From Acanthosoma haemorrhoidale (Eukaryota > Arthropoda > Insecta > Hemiptera > Acanthosomatidae): 64,000 nt of DNA. The notes below the pieces were generated by a model. That model did no database searches and was not told where the DNA came from. It worked only from the letters and a program-made list of their open reading frames with translations. Both the position numbers and the translations under genes were made by a program. The stretch's first letter is position 1; the number at the start of each line of letters is the position of its first letter. The stretch is taken from positions 54,705,239-54,769,238 of the forward strand of contig OV884012.1 of NCBI GenBank assembly GCA_930367205.1. The letters are read 5' to 3'. Below are positions 40,101 to 55,100 of this stretch, in pieces.

Positions 40101-43100
40101 TGTTACATATCACTCTTAATAATTTTGTACTCTGTTTTTACGTCTAAGCTTCTCTTGTCCCCCATTAATAACTGTTCTAAACTTTCTGTCCGTGTACTCA
40201 ATTTCATTTCTTATATCATTTCCTTATATTTCATTCTATGGGTTAAATGCTATAGGTAGTAAAAGTAAATCTAGTTAAAAGTGTGTTTGGTGTGTCAGAA
40301 CCCATCCCTTATGATTATGAAGAAAATAAAGTAAATACATAAATATAATCAACGGTTAATAAAGTTATTATTAAAACCTGATGACAGCATTTGTTTGTAA
40401 AGAGGACGTTACATCGTGTCTTCATGTGTAGACATTATTTTGAGGATTGATACAATTTGTGCAGCATAGATCTGTTCATGTTTTCATTACATTTTTATAA
40501 TTGTAGTTTTTTTAATATCAGGTTAAACATATTATTATCATACATTTAATATCACTAAAATATATAAATTTAATTTTTAGATGCTTGTTTCAATCAGTTT
40601 TGCATCTATCAATTCAAATTTGGATAATGCTCCAAAATATTGGGTCAGTTGAATTGAAAGTTTTATTGAATATTAAATTAAAGTTGTGCAGACAGAGTAT
40701 TCTTCTATGACAGGACATAATTATGTAAATATTTGTTTGCCTTCTTTTTTTTTTTTTTTTATATCATACTAACATTAGTTACTATGTTTACTATATTAAT
40801 TATACTAGTTGTAATTGCTATATTACTAATTAGTGTTCTTATGTTTGTTAGTTTATTTTACTTTAAGTAGTTAATAGTTACATTTTCTTTCAGGATGTTG
40901 GATAGTTGTAAATCATTTACCTTTTTTAACAGCCCTTCAAGGGAAGATTCAGAACTAGCCTGAGCAGATAAATCTGCTATCTCTTGAGAGAAATTAAATA
41001 GCCCGAGCTCTTCTAAGAGAAGAAGGGTTTTTGGTTGGTCTGGCGAAAATTTGATGTTTAGCAGTTTTTCTAAATATAACCAATGCCTCCTCTTTATGTT
41101 TGGGTTCAGTAAATTATTAATGACAGGAAGCTGTAAAAAAAACTATTTAGGAAAAAAGTAAACATGAATTAGGTTCAATTTTCAATTATAAAACGCAGTT
41201 CTGCCTGCCATTGGTTTTAACCATTTGTTCTCCACAGGGGTAATTTGATTTTTAAGGGAGGTAGTGAAAACAATAAATTAATATTAATAATTATAATTAT
41301 TTAAGAAAAATATAACAAATTTAGATAGGTACCAGCCAGGAACAAACTAAATACCACAGAAACAAGTGGTCTGAGATTGCCTGGCATTAGCTTCCTTTTC
41401 TTCTGGCTTAAAAATACTTAAGCCTCGTTTATAATAATGAAATTCTGGAATATTGAAGATATATTCATTAAGTTCTGTAAACTATTTAAATAAATCCTTT
41501 CATTACATATCAAAATAAATTAGAGTGCTAAAGTGTAGCATTTATAAATAATCAGCAGGATTTATCCTGGCACCTAACTGTGATTAAGTTCAGTCCATGA
41601 ATAATCCACAAAATGGCCAAAAAAGGACATAACCTCCTCCAGAGACAGAATTTGCTAAATAGCCAAATCTTAAGGAGAAACCTTAATACTTTCTGCGCAT
41701 ACTCTACCAAAATATTTTCCATAAATGGTAAAATCTTCCTCTAAGACTTTACTAACATAGATTGCTTAACTGACACCCAAGCAGAGTTTCAATAATAAAT
41801 GCTGTCAAGAAACTTGTAATCTTTCCAAAAGCCCCAAAGATCATTCCACTCTTCAATCCTTTTTTTCAGTAAGTTTGTTCTGTATTTTTTCTTCATTAAA
41901 GGCAATCACATCTTGGTCCATTGGTAGGATAAGAGCTGAGATGTTGGGATGCAAAAACTTGACAAAAAAATATCCATCACCTGATTTCAAAACTAGTTCT
42001 CCTTGGTGTGGATGGGGCACTATCAATCAGCAGTGCAGATTTGTAAGGTATGCTATGAGATTTGAGTTACTCTCTAACTTGGGACATTATTTTTTGTTCC
42101 ATTTTTTTTTGGTTGAAGTAGTGTACTGGGAGGTTTTCCCCCTTGTCCACTCCATGTTTCTTTAAAAGATCTCAGATTTATGATTTTCCGATCGTATATA
42201 CCAATTTTAGTTTTTGTGATCCTGTTGCATTGTTGCACATCATTATTGTTACGTGTTCTTTACTAGACCTATGTCCTGAGCTTGCCGCTCACTTTCAAAT
42301 GCCAGTGTTCATGTCAGCTAAGATTTCGTGAAGAGCCCTAACTCATCTGCATTGTAAATTTTTTTGTAAGAAATTCCCTGTGACTGAAGAAACTGTTTAA
42401 AACCAGTTTTAAAATCTTCAAAGGAAGACTGACTGAGTAGAATAGGGACCGGACCCATTGAGTTTGTATATTGTGAATTTTATTTAACATAAAAATGTTT
42501 TTGTTCATCACTATTTTTTGATATTTCTAAACATATTTTCCTGACTGAATAATTATTGCAACAGTTTTGAGAGTCACTACATAAGGATCATTTTACAAAA
42601 ATAGGGTGACTCCCACAAAATGGTGTTGAATCCTACCTATAAAAGAGTGATAACCTGTAAAGAACCTTGTCCACTACATTAGTACTCAAATACAAATTTA
42701 GTTATGAAAGCATCATAAAATTAAAGGTTTTGATGATCAAACTAATTACTCCCTCTTAATTGATTAACTAAGTTTGATTACATTTTTTTTACTAAAATAC
42801 ACATTTAAAACCAGTTTCCCTATCACAATGTGAGCCATAGATTGGACTGGAAGTGGAAATTTGTTACCAAGGTCACAGCTGTTTTATGTAAACATTTTAA
42901 TATTATCATTAATCTGGTTGTTTTTTAAATTTTACTCTACTAAGCTCCCAGCAAATAAAAAATATTTTAATCAGCACTTCGAGACCTTTTCAAAGCTTAA
43001 TTTGAAACCTTACAGAATATACTAGGAAAACAAATTCCTACTTCTACTAAAAAGTTCCACTTAACAGTAATTAACTAATGACACTTGCTACTTTTCATAG

Positions 43101-46100
43101 AATTACTTATATTTTAGATATCACTGGGGTATGGAATGGAACTACCACGCAAAATACCATCTCTCTTAACAAAATTAGCAATTGAGTTGAAGTTATAAGC
43201 ACGATTTAATGAATGTTTTAATGACTTTGTGATCACAGTTCAAAAAAAAAATTACATATTAGTTATCAGAGCGATGGCATCTTTGATATGATATTCATCT
43301 TGATATGATAGAAACTGATGTTGTTGGTTAATCAAGTGCAATTTCAATGTAAAATTTCGTTTTACAGTTCAGACAGTGGACCCACAATCACCAGTATAGA
43401 CAAACAGGCACACAAGTGAAGACATAAAAGTCTGTGGTTTTGAAAAAAAATATTAACTAAACCCTAAAAATTAAGAATTTCATGTCTTAAGACCACTATA
43501 CATACAGTTTCTGACATACTTACAACAATAATTAATTTTTAATGCTTTATGTACACTTTGACTAGGAGAATGAGTAGTTTTCCATGACTCAAAGAAAATA
43601 ATTAATCAAACTACAAGAGTAACAAATAACTGAGTTTTCATTATCCTGTATTGTGTAAATTAGTCTCATCTCATGCTGAATTTTATAATAATTTTCAATG
43701 TTGCCTGGTCGTCAGCTGAGCTCCCAGCCATCCGATTATGCAAAGACAGAGACTATTAAAAAGCATCTTCAATGTTGGACACATAAACTTCAGTGTAGAA
43801 AGACATACTTTTATTTATTGAGTAAAAGAAGATATAATACAAAATCAGCATCAGTTTATTATATTATAAAACATGCCTTACTTACCTGTGAGATGGATCT
43901 TATGTGTTAAAGCTTAAACAACTATAGAAACATATTTAATAATATACGACACATAGCACACCTTTTCTTTCATAATTTCAACTTTTTGCCTTAACACTGG
44001 AACAATATTATTTGGAGGAAACGTTTTCTCAAATTGTATAATATTTTTTAAGTACTTTGCAATAGTTTGTTGTATTTCTTCAGCATTCAAATCATCAAAA
44101 TTAAGATTTGTCCATTCATCAGCTAACTCTTCCCACTGAGAGATATTTTCCCATAGGCGTTGCCTTAGCTTAACTTGTAAAAAGGCATCATCAACATATT
44201 CATATCTTTCCAGTTTAACCTGATCAATAAAAAAATGGATAATATGTTTTTACTATGTGAAATTTATAATAATAATCCTAATATAAAGTTTCAATTTCAA
44301 TATATGGGTATGTTCTACAAACGCGACCAGTATTGAGAAACATTTTCACTGGATTTGGTGCTTTATGTTTTAGCAAAGTTCAAAACCATGGGGAAGAAGT
44401 GTCATGACCTCCAAAATTTAGGCCCCCTTCCACAATTTTCCCATTACACTTCTCAGTTTCTATTTATTGTCAAATTCCAACCTAATTTTGCAGGGAAACA
44501 ATATGAATACTTCATGAAAAAACGTGTGGGAGTTGCAAGCACAAAACATTAACTTTTCAGCCACCCCTCAATTCCTATTTATCGCCAATTTGGCATGCAG
44601 TTTATTTGGAATACAGTTCATTACTGGGCAGTGTTTGCATGAACCGGAATGAATTGAGACAAATTTTTCATTATGACACTTTATCGCATTAATACAGTAA
44701 ATAAATTTCAATATCATATAAATCAAATAAGTTGTCACTCAGCAATTAGCTGCTTTCAATGACTGTAAGAGACATAACTAATTACACTGGTCTGCCACCA
44801 AAAAACTGGATACAGATTTTTGTTAGTTCCTTATACATTTTTGGTAGCGGAAGATTGGAAAAATACTCAAAAAAATTCCATCATGTCAGGTTTCTTGCAA
44901 AACTCATTTTTTGGTGTCATTTAATGTGTTACCCTCTTTACAGACCAGAAATTTTCCAATCATTCCAACATCAATAAACTTATGACATCAATATAGATGT
45001 ATGGGACCAGTTAACGAGCCCAACACCACAAGCACTCACTAGGGGGACTGATTAATCAGAATATTGGCCTTCCTGATTGGTTGGAATAAGCCAAACTGTC
45101 ATTGCCTGCATGGTGAAATCTACCTGCCTATATAAGGCAGAAATTCGAATTTTTTTTATTCAGTCATAATCAGACACTTGAAGTGAACACTGTTACTTCA
45201 CACACACTACTATCTCTCTGCACTGGTGCTTGCTGCTTTATTACTTGAACCATAGCTTTCTTATTTCACTAACTCTGCACCTTTCTATTCCTAACCTCTA
45301 CACCCTTCCCAGTGGAGTTTCCTGACTTTTGCCCGTTAAACTAGCATATCCTTGGAAGAGACCCTTCCATGCAGACACCGGTTTCTGGGTCCCTACAAAA
45401 TGTTTAAATCTTTGGAACTGGACATTGTCTCTTATTCTAGCAACAGCAGTTGGTAGAATTCTCAAGCAGTTTTCTCTTTCGTCCTGAGATCTTGATAAAT
45501 ATCATGTTTCATTCAAGATTTCTTGCCTGACTTCACCAAAACACACAACTGTTATTTGTGTTTTCAAGTTTGACAGTAGGCTGCAATTTTTTTTCCTCAG
45601 AAGTAATCTGCTCCATCAACTCATCTACAAAATACTGGCAGTTGTCCTTTTCTTCCAAAACCATATAAATCTCCACCAATGCTTTAGTAACTTTGGCATC
45701 TTCAGGACGACCTCTTACCTCTTTAGTTGGTTTTACATAGCATCCTTTGCGTGTCAGTCTCCTACAATGTCAGTGTGTCTTAAAACATTGGCACCCCATT
45801 CATCACCTTGTTTTGCTATGCGTTTCTTAATAGGTTTAACGAATGTAGTTGTTGAAACTGAAAAACCCTGTCATTGTCTAGCCAAAGGTTTTTTCTTTCT
45901 TTTACATAAAACTCTTCATAAACTGTTTCAGCACATAAGAAGCACTTACTTTTAAATTCCAATATATTTTGGGTTTTGGGATGACCTTGCAAAGAGGGAG
46001 GAACATGATGTGGAAGGCTCTAGAGAATCAATTCTCAAAAAACTTGTGATTTAATGCTCACAACATTCTGTTCAACAAATGAAAAACTTTTCAAACATTG

Positions 46101-49100
46101 TTAAAAAGTACACTACAATGAGAAAAAAAACACTATTTCAGCACCTAAAGTGCATAAAAGAAACAGTTATACTTGAACTACAAACTAACAAGCTAGGTAC
46201 TAAACACGACTAAAGGAAGAAAACTGTTTAAAACGGGAAATAGGGGGTGTGGATAAAATTACCCAGGAGGAAGAACCAACGAAGGTCAAGAGAGACAGGT
46301 AGGGATGGAGAGAGTACCAGGAGGTGTCGAATCCATTAGGGATGACCCCTCCCTTGAAAACCAATGCCACCCTCCTTCATCTATTGTACCACTCTTGTAC
46401 TATGCTACACCAAAATAAAATGTTGGGTATTTACCCTACTATGCTAACCATACATATGCTGTAAGTAAATGTTGGATGGGCGTAGTAATTATGCAAAATT
46501 TTATAGTTGAAAAATGATCATCAAAAAAATTGAAAATTAAAACTCCATTTTATCTCCTAACTAAGCCATTGGACTCGAAAGAAGAAATGAATAGGAAATT
46601 TTGTATAAAGAGTACTTTTGCTGCAACCAATAGTTTCCGAAATATTTGAGAAGAAACAAAAAAATTAACTTTTTATTTTATGGCTTTCTTATTTACTTAA
46701 CTCTGCTCCTCTCAATTTCCTTACCTAGTAGATTTAATCTCAGCACTGTTGGTGTCTTCTACTTTCCCAGAGGAGACTCTTGTCAACTGTCTGACAAGCA
46801 TGTATTTGAAAGAGTCCACATGGATGATGGCTTTTAGGGGCACCGTGACCATACACCTAGCCTATACCTATAGGAACTCCCCCAATGGACCAGTCTGCCT
46901 CTTTCTGGTCCACCCTTAGCACACCAAGAAAACTAAAGTTTGACCAGAAAAAACCTGTGTTCACCTGTTCAGTTTTTATTTTTTTTTTGTAGACCATTTA
47001 TTATATGCAATACACGAAATATACAAATTGATTGAGGATCTGGCCTTCATTTTCAAAAATTAAATGAGGAATTTTCAAAATTTGACCATGTATTCTTGAT
47101 TGGGTGGAAAATCTGAGTGTTTCATGGTGAAAACTAGTTTTGTTCAGAACTAATACTTCTCAAAACAGGTCCCCGTACTAAGTATAAGAAAAGATAAAAC
47201 AATTCTAGGTCAAAAATGATTGTACTTAAACTAATAAATAATATTCTAGGGGTATTTAGTGATTTCATACCTTCAAAATTTTTCTACATTCCTTGCATTT
47301 ATTTAGAGAGTTGACATGTTCTTGTATTTTTTCCAGTAAGTCTTGTAAACCAATTTCAATATCAATTAAATCAGCTTCAGAGCTCAGATACATTGGATCC
47401 TTTAGAATATATACAGAAGCAACAACATTTTATTCCAAGTAGGTGAAATTTTATAAAAAAAACAGTTGCAGTGGTAGAAGTATGAAAAAATGGTAGAAGT
47501 ATGGTAAGAAATAAAAAATTGTAATTATTATTCAATTTTTGTGATCAATAAAATAAAAATAAACCTCCACTCACTAAGTTCTGAATTTTATAAATTCTGT
47601 TTAAATTAAAAAAAAAAATTTCTATGCTTATATTATTTTATTTTCCTATGTCTGTTCAATAAACTAGTATTCATTTTTTCAAACTTTTTGTAAATGGCCT
47701 TTTACTCCTTATGAATAAGCAAGTAAAATAATAATATAGCTTTATTATCCTCGGACTACATCCCTTAAGAACAAATATTTATTTAACATAAAGAGGGTAT
47801 CCTAAAATCTGAAGGGTAACCCAGTGCAACTCTAATCCATGTGTTGACCAATCTTTAGCTTTGTTTCTATATAAGTCCATCGTACACAAGAGAGCAATAG
47901 TCTAAGTGAGGGTAGATGAGAGAGGAAATAAGATTATCTTATTATATCTTATATCTTATAAATAAGACTACAGAGGTAGGGAGAAAGTTCCGCAGTTTTT
48001 TAGCTGGACCAAGGGCGCAAAGGTTTTTCTATGAGAAGAACCTTGCAGTACATCTTTCAGGATACCCACAATGTTAGATTGTGGCATGTTAGGAGTTATT
48101 ACTGACTGAGCATGGTTAGAGAGGAAGAAAGTGGAGTTAAGTAAGAAGGAGCTTATTGTCGACTGTGTCGAAAGCTTTACTGAAGTCAAAGAGGATAAGT
48201 ACTGTTACTTTTTTGCCATCCTTAGCTACTCTGATATCATGAGCTATTTTTAGTAGAGCAGTCTGTGTAGAATGATGAAAAGCCAGATTAGAGATTATCA
48301 AGGATATTTCTTTGCTAAACATGGTGTTTAAGGGGTTTTGAGTGTGCACATAAGATAGATATAAGGCAATAATCAGCTGGAAAATATTTATTTTTTTTCC
48401 AATAATCAAAAAAACTTTTTTTAAACCTACAAGGAAAAAAGCATTGTGGTAAATATTCAAAAGTGTTTTCTCATTGGTGTCTTTAAACAAAATACTCCAG
48501 ACTTGTTACCAATGTGTCAGTTTCTAGACTAGTTGTGGAAATAATTACTGTCTACTAAAGATTTAAAGTTCTGATTTTTTTTCCCCATTGTAAATTAAGA
48601 ATAAAATAAGCATGGTAACGCAAAAATGAATTAAAATAAATTACAAAAATGTAGTTTTGTGAGCCAATAGAATAACGTAATTAATAATATACAACACAGT
48701 TATAATTTTTTTTTGTTCAATATTTTAACAATTTAGATGGTTTAACAAATAAAATGAAGTATTTTTGGTATAAAACATAATTTTTTTTAAATATACATAC
48801 AAGTATCGACCTGCTATTTATCAGATACCTAATAAAAATAACAATATCAATGCCTCAGTTGTTACCTCAGCTTCTTTCTTTAGTTGTTCAATCTTGGCTT
48901 TCAAATCTACTTCCTCAAATTGAACTTTACGTGTGAAATTCATAACAATGTCTCTTTTACGATCATGCAACTTATCTGCCAACAAATAAATTTTTTTTAC
49001 GTTGTCCATCATTTCCTTAAAGCAAAAAAAAAAAATTCTTAAGCATTTTCAAATAAGATAAAGTTAATTAAATATCTTAACATAATTTAAAATAAATAGT

Positions 49101-52100
49101 TTTACATCATTTCATGAAGACAAATTAATTCAGTGTTTAATACCTTTATAGCATGTATATTTTTGAAAGAAAAAAAACAATGAAGAAACATATTCAAAAA
49201 CAAAACTTAGAACTTATGGGTTAGATGTGTTGTTGTTCCTTTATTAATTACTACCTACTGCTGCTGCTCAGACAGTAGCTATTGTGACACTGAACTAGAT
49301 TAGCATCAAACACGTGAGTCCCATGAGTTTGCATATCGTGTATCGTGAGTGGTGCTGTAGTTAGCAGTTAAGAAAGAAGTCAGCCATAATCGGCTGGCCT
49401 ACACTGGTCCGACTGAGGCAAGTGGCAATATTACAGGAATATGACCTACCTTCTCTACTTTTTGTCTTGTTGTTTTTTATTGTTTTTCAAATTCTACTGT
49501 CCTGTTCATTTCTTTCTGCACTTATTCAAATTTACAATAACATTACAATGTATTGTTATGATATTTAGATGTTGTGAGTTTGTGATGTTGCTTTTGATAT
49601 AAATTTGAAATTAGCGGACATAAGTGGGCGGTAAACGACCCGTGGATCATGGCTATGAAGGGCTGAACATTATGTGTTGCCCGTTATACCTAATATTAAT
49701 AGTTATCATATAAATAATATCAAGAATTAAATATAAATATTTTAATATTGGATTTTTTAACTTTAAAATAAGAAAAGTTAATAATATCTGAGACAACTGG
49801 CATTGCAAAATGAAATTTAAAAAATCAAGAAGGCAACTGAGGAGTATAAGAACGACGAGACAGCGTGAAGCTCTCTCTTGCATTTTGACCCGCCCATGAG
49901 ACAAGGGAGAAAAAGGGACAAAAAACTATTTTCAGAATAATTTTCTTCTATATTATTCTTTTTCAGTTGTATCTCATCACATAATATAATAGAAATATGT
50001 TGAAAATAAATAAAAAATAAACAGTAAGACATATAATAAATAGTAAAGTTTGAGCAACAAAACTCAATGTTCAAGGGTTATAATATAAGTTATAATTTTA
50101 GTTAATTCATTAAACATATTTAATTAAAAAAATATTTACCCAATACTCATGAAGAACTCTATCTGGTAACTCAGGCAAATTGTAATCCGATGTCATATTG
50201 AACACTTCTCTGACATATTGAATAATATCGTTAAAGCTTTGATCCTGTGATGACATAATTGCAGTATTTAGTGACTAATTTAAGCTATTAAATCCTATTT
50301 TATTTAGTAGCAATTAATTTCATTAACAAATACAAGTTTTTAAAAAAAAAACTTTATATTTTATAAAGTTTATATTTTTTTTTAAATTTAAGGTGAGTTT
50401 TGATTTTAGAAAGAAATGAGAATAAGATTATCCTTTAATAGATGTACTACAACCCACTTAGTAGAAGAGATACATTAATCAGCAATTTGCATAGTAAAAA
50501 AATTGCATTCACAACATCTGATTTATTACGTATAAAGGTAAATAATCAATGTACACCCACAGGTTTTTTAGTAATCTATTTACTTTGATATAGTCAATCG
50601 TTCTGCACTAATACTCATCTCAGATAAAACAGCATGCCTGATTATGCAAAAGGAAAATAAAAATAATCTACAGTTGAAACAGATTTTTATTAAAGCTAAA
50701 CAGAAATTTACAAGTAAACTATAGGTGTGCACACATATGTGTACAATTTTCACAGCAGTAATAACATACATAATAAAATCTTTCATTGATTTCATTAACT
50801 AATAATGGATGTTACCCATTATTGCTAGAACTAACTAATAAGAGATATCATTAAAGTTTTTAATTATTAATTGAGGATATCGAATAATTTTTTTTTTATC
50901 TATATTCCATGATATACCTTTAGTAAATGAAAGGTGGACAAAATTATCGATCTCAATCTAACTTATTTTATTTTTATTCATTTCCATAGTCATACAAGTA
51001 TTAAAAGGGATGAATGTGTTTGGATGCTGGTGGCTATACCAAGGGGTCAGCCGGCATCAGGATGTCCTTTGAAGCATAGGTTCTTCACAACTGCATAGCC
51101 AAGGACCCAATTGAATATCACAATACGGTCCCTTAAAAAATGGCGAGCAGTTGAGAATTATTAAAAGTAGTCAAGAGCTCCAGGACCTACCTGCATGTTC
51201 AAAATATTCTTGCTTACATCCCAGTAAATAAAAACATAAATTGTTCTAAAAATAAAAAGAGGTATAATACAAGATTAAATAAATAAAAAAAAAAATGTTA
51301 GTGGTCACTTCTGTTTGTTGTAGGTATCGTGTAAATACTAGGCTCACACCCACTCAGGGGGCTTCAGACCCTGGACCCCTCTTGCACTTCGTGCTAGGAG
51401 AGGGAGATTTATATATCCCAGGCATGCTCATACACATGTGCTTTGGGCTCACAACAGAAACCAGTTAGCTTTGATGATTTCCCGTACACAACAGGTTCTA
51501 AGGTCTTGGACATCTTGATATACAGCATGCACTTCGCATTTGGAGAGGTTAGCTCATAGATTGGCAAAAATTGACAGAATCATTATCTCGACCCTTCATG
51601 ACATTGTAAACAACCCCAATATTGGCCAATGGTAAATAAATAGATCTCCTATTGCACATGTGCAATCAAAAAAAAATTGTCAGTGGAATCGAAATCCTTT
51701 AAGTCCATAAACTTTTTTTTATCCTATGAATTCATATCAAGGTCCCTAAATAAACAGTGATTCTGATCCAGAGGAAAAAAGACAGACTTTCAAAAATCCG
51801 ATACAGGTTTGTGATGATTTGAATTTTTTTTTAAACCGCAAAATTTGTTGACCTCACACCTTTTCTTCTGCCACTACACTGTGCTGCTGTTTTTGCAAAA
51901 GTGGGGAGAGGGATTTTGGATCTAGAACAATTCTCGAAAAGGCAAGAATTTCGAAAATCTGATGAAATAAAATTTCTCGTAAAAATTCTTCATTTTCTTC
52001 TCCCCCCTTTAATTGTTCCCCACACTTTTTGTTTTGCTTTTTTATGGAGTTTTTAAAAGCCTGGGAAAAAAAATTGAAAGGGAAATTCAAAATTGGAAGA

Positions 52101-55100
52101 ATTTTCCAGTCCGTGAAGTTATTGTTTGAGTAACTTATTCTAAGTATAATGGATCAAAACTTGCTCAAGTAAGATAACATGCAGCAAAACTCTTTCCTTC
52201 CCTTTAGTTGTGTAACTTGCTCATTCAAAATATTTTAATATTAATTTTATCTATTCCGTACTAAATTCCCCACGGTAGCTGAATTATTTGAAGGTAAAAA
52301 TAATAACTTTTAGGGTTTCCTTTATTTTTTCAACATCAGTAACCCATGTTTATTTGCAATTTTTTTTAGCAACACTTCTTTTGTACGGAGTGGGGGTATT
52401 TTGTATGGAAATTTTACTTGATGCCCAAGAAATGGTAATAATAAAGAGTCAATTATTAATAAATTACTTGTAATTAAAAATAGATATTTTGCTATTATAT
52501 TGAAAAGGGTATCATATTATAGATGTTCCCATCCTTATTAATAATATGTAATGCATGTTAGCACTTGAGTGAACTTATTATATAATTACATTAGGCCGAT
52601 AAAATATTTTTCTCATTCCTAATGAACCCTTAATTGTGTCATACATTGAACTTGACTTGATTTTTTGTCTATCTGCTCACTTCATCAGGTGTGAGAAGTT
52701 ATTTGTGTTTTCTGAAAAACATTGTTCGTTTGAAACAAGCAAGTTTTGCACCTCATATTTAAAATCATAGAATAATAATGATAATGAATACATAATTTCC
52801 AAGTTAGCAGACACCTGTCTGGATGATTTGGAGAGGTTAGCTCATAGATTGGCAAAAATTGCCAGAATCATTATCTCGGCCCTTCATGACATTGTAAACA
52901 ACCCCAATATTGGCCCATGAGCCGAGGTGATTTTAACTTGTTATTCATTGATGTATTCAAAAAGATTGAAATAAGAGTGTTTTGAACGTACCGAACGAGA
53001 GTTTTGAAGGTACCTAGGTAAGAAGCATGATAACAGGAGAGAGAGAGAAATTCTGGTGATTTCCAACTCTCCATAACAGCTTTCTCTAGGGACCATTCAT
53101 ACAACTTACAGTTATTTCTTTCAAAGAAAAAATAAGTTGCTTGTGGTAACACTGTTTGTAACAGCGGTTGAACCTTCAGTTATAATAAACATGTAATGTG
53201 TTGTCATGTTCCTAACCAGATTGTATTTAAATAAAGTTATGAACAATGACTGGAGACTTAATTAATAATTCTATATAATACAACATGGTGTCAGGTGAAA
53301 TCCTAGTTATTTAATAAAGTGAATAAGTGTCATAGTGGCACGTTGCACCAACCACGCTGTGTTATGGAGTTTAAACCACCCGCTGAATTAACGTTTTCGG
53401 GTAGTAATGCAGAAAACTGGAAAAATTGGAAGTAGAAATTAGAATACTATCTTTTAGCAACTGAAAAGGATAAAAAAGCAGATAAAGTTAAAATAGCAAT
53501 TTTACTCAACTTGATTGGTAATGAAGGTTTGGCTATTTTTAATACGTTTGGACTATCTACTGAAACATCGACATATGGCGCTGTAATTACTAAATATGAA
53601 AACTACTGTAAAGAAATGAAGAATGTGTTGTTTGAGGGGCATAAATTCTTTAAAACATTGAGAATTGATGGCCAGACTATTGACAATTATGTGACAGTGC
53701 TTCACACTATTGGAGCAAACTGTGAATTCGGTGATCAGTTAGAATCTTTAATTAGGGATCAAATTATTTTACACTTAACAGATCAAGAGCTACAGGAAAG
53801 AATATTAACAGAAAGTGAACTAGATTTACTTAAAGTGGTTGATTTTGTAAAAGCATCTGAAACTACAAAGGAACAAGTGAGAGTAATACAAGAGAAATCC
53901 GTAGAAGTACACAGATTAAAAAGAGGTAATAATAAATCTAATTATAATAAAGCTAATGATGAGGGCAGGAAACTTAATAATAATTTTAGGCCTAAATACG
54001 GGAATCACAGTGGTGTGAACATCAATATTGATGCAGTATACTATCAGTGTCGGAAGTGTGGAAATAAACATAGGCCCAATAACTGTCCAGCATATGGAAA
54101 GTATTGCATTTTATGCAATAAGCCAAATCATTTAGCAGTTGCATGTTTTAAAAACAAGAAAAATATAAGTTTAGTACAGCAAAATAAGTATGAAAGTGAA
54201 CAGGACAATGCGGATTCCCTTATTGACTCTTGTGAATTAGTTGAGAGCTCAAAGAAAAGTTTTAAAATTGATAGTTTACAGTGGTTACAAAATTTAAATA
54301 TTAATAACAAGGAATTGGAGTTCAAGCTTGATACGGGAGCTAAGCTGTCTGTTCAAATTGGGAGTACGTACTGACAATATGTGTAATAATAGACAAATAA
54401 TGCTGGAGGTATTTGGAGGCAATCAGTTAAAATATTTAGGAGTTATTAAATTGAAATGTAGTGCCAATAATGTGAGGAATTGCCAACTTAGTTTTGTTGT
54501 AGTGAATGATGCAAACAATAATAAAATTAAACCCTTACTGGGGTTGGAGGGTTGTGTTAAATTAAACTTAATTAAAAGAATAAATGATCTTACAGTTGAT
54601 AACCAAATGAAAGTGGAAATTTTGAAGAGAAATGAAAACATATTTCATGGAACTGGACTGATAAAAAATTATGAGTGTCACATTAAAGCGGATAAATCTG
54701 TAGCACGAGTGACCAGACCTCCTAGAAGAGTACCTTTAGCTATTAGGGACAGGTTGCAAGAAAAGTTAAATCTTTTGGAGAGAGAAAAAATTATTGAAAA
54801 AGTGGATTGTCCAGTGACATGGCTCAGCAATCTTGTGGTAATCGAAAAATTAGATGGAGGTCTTCGAGTATGTTTGGACCCAACTGATCTGAACAAAGCC
54901 ATCATTAAAACACCTGCGTTAATACCTACCTTGCAAGAAGTAACTTCTCAGTTAGCAGGTAAATGTTGGTTTTCTTTAATTGATCTTAAGGAGGGCTTTT
55001 ATAATATTAAACTGGACAAAGAATCGTCTAACTTGTGTGCGTTTTCAACACCTTTTGGGTGCTATAAATTCCTCAGACTCCCATTTGGTGTATCCAACGC

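Noticed and set aside
47968..48189. Frame overlapping the LINE RT scrap (reading [16 protein letters not shown])
   Set aside because: No motif of its own; probably the frame-shifted continuation of the same decayed LINE.
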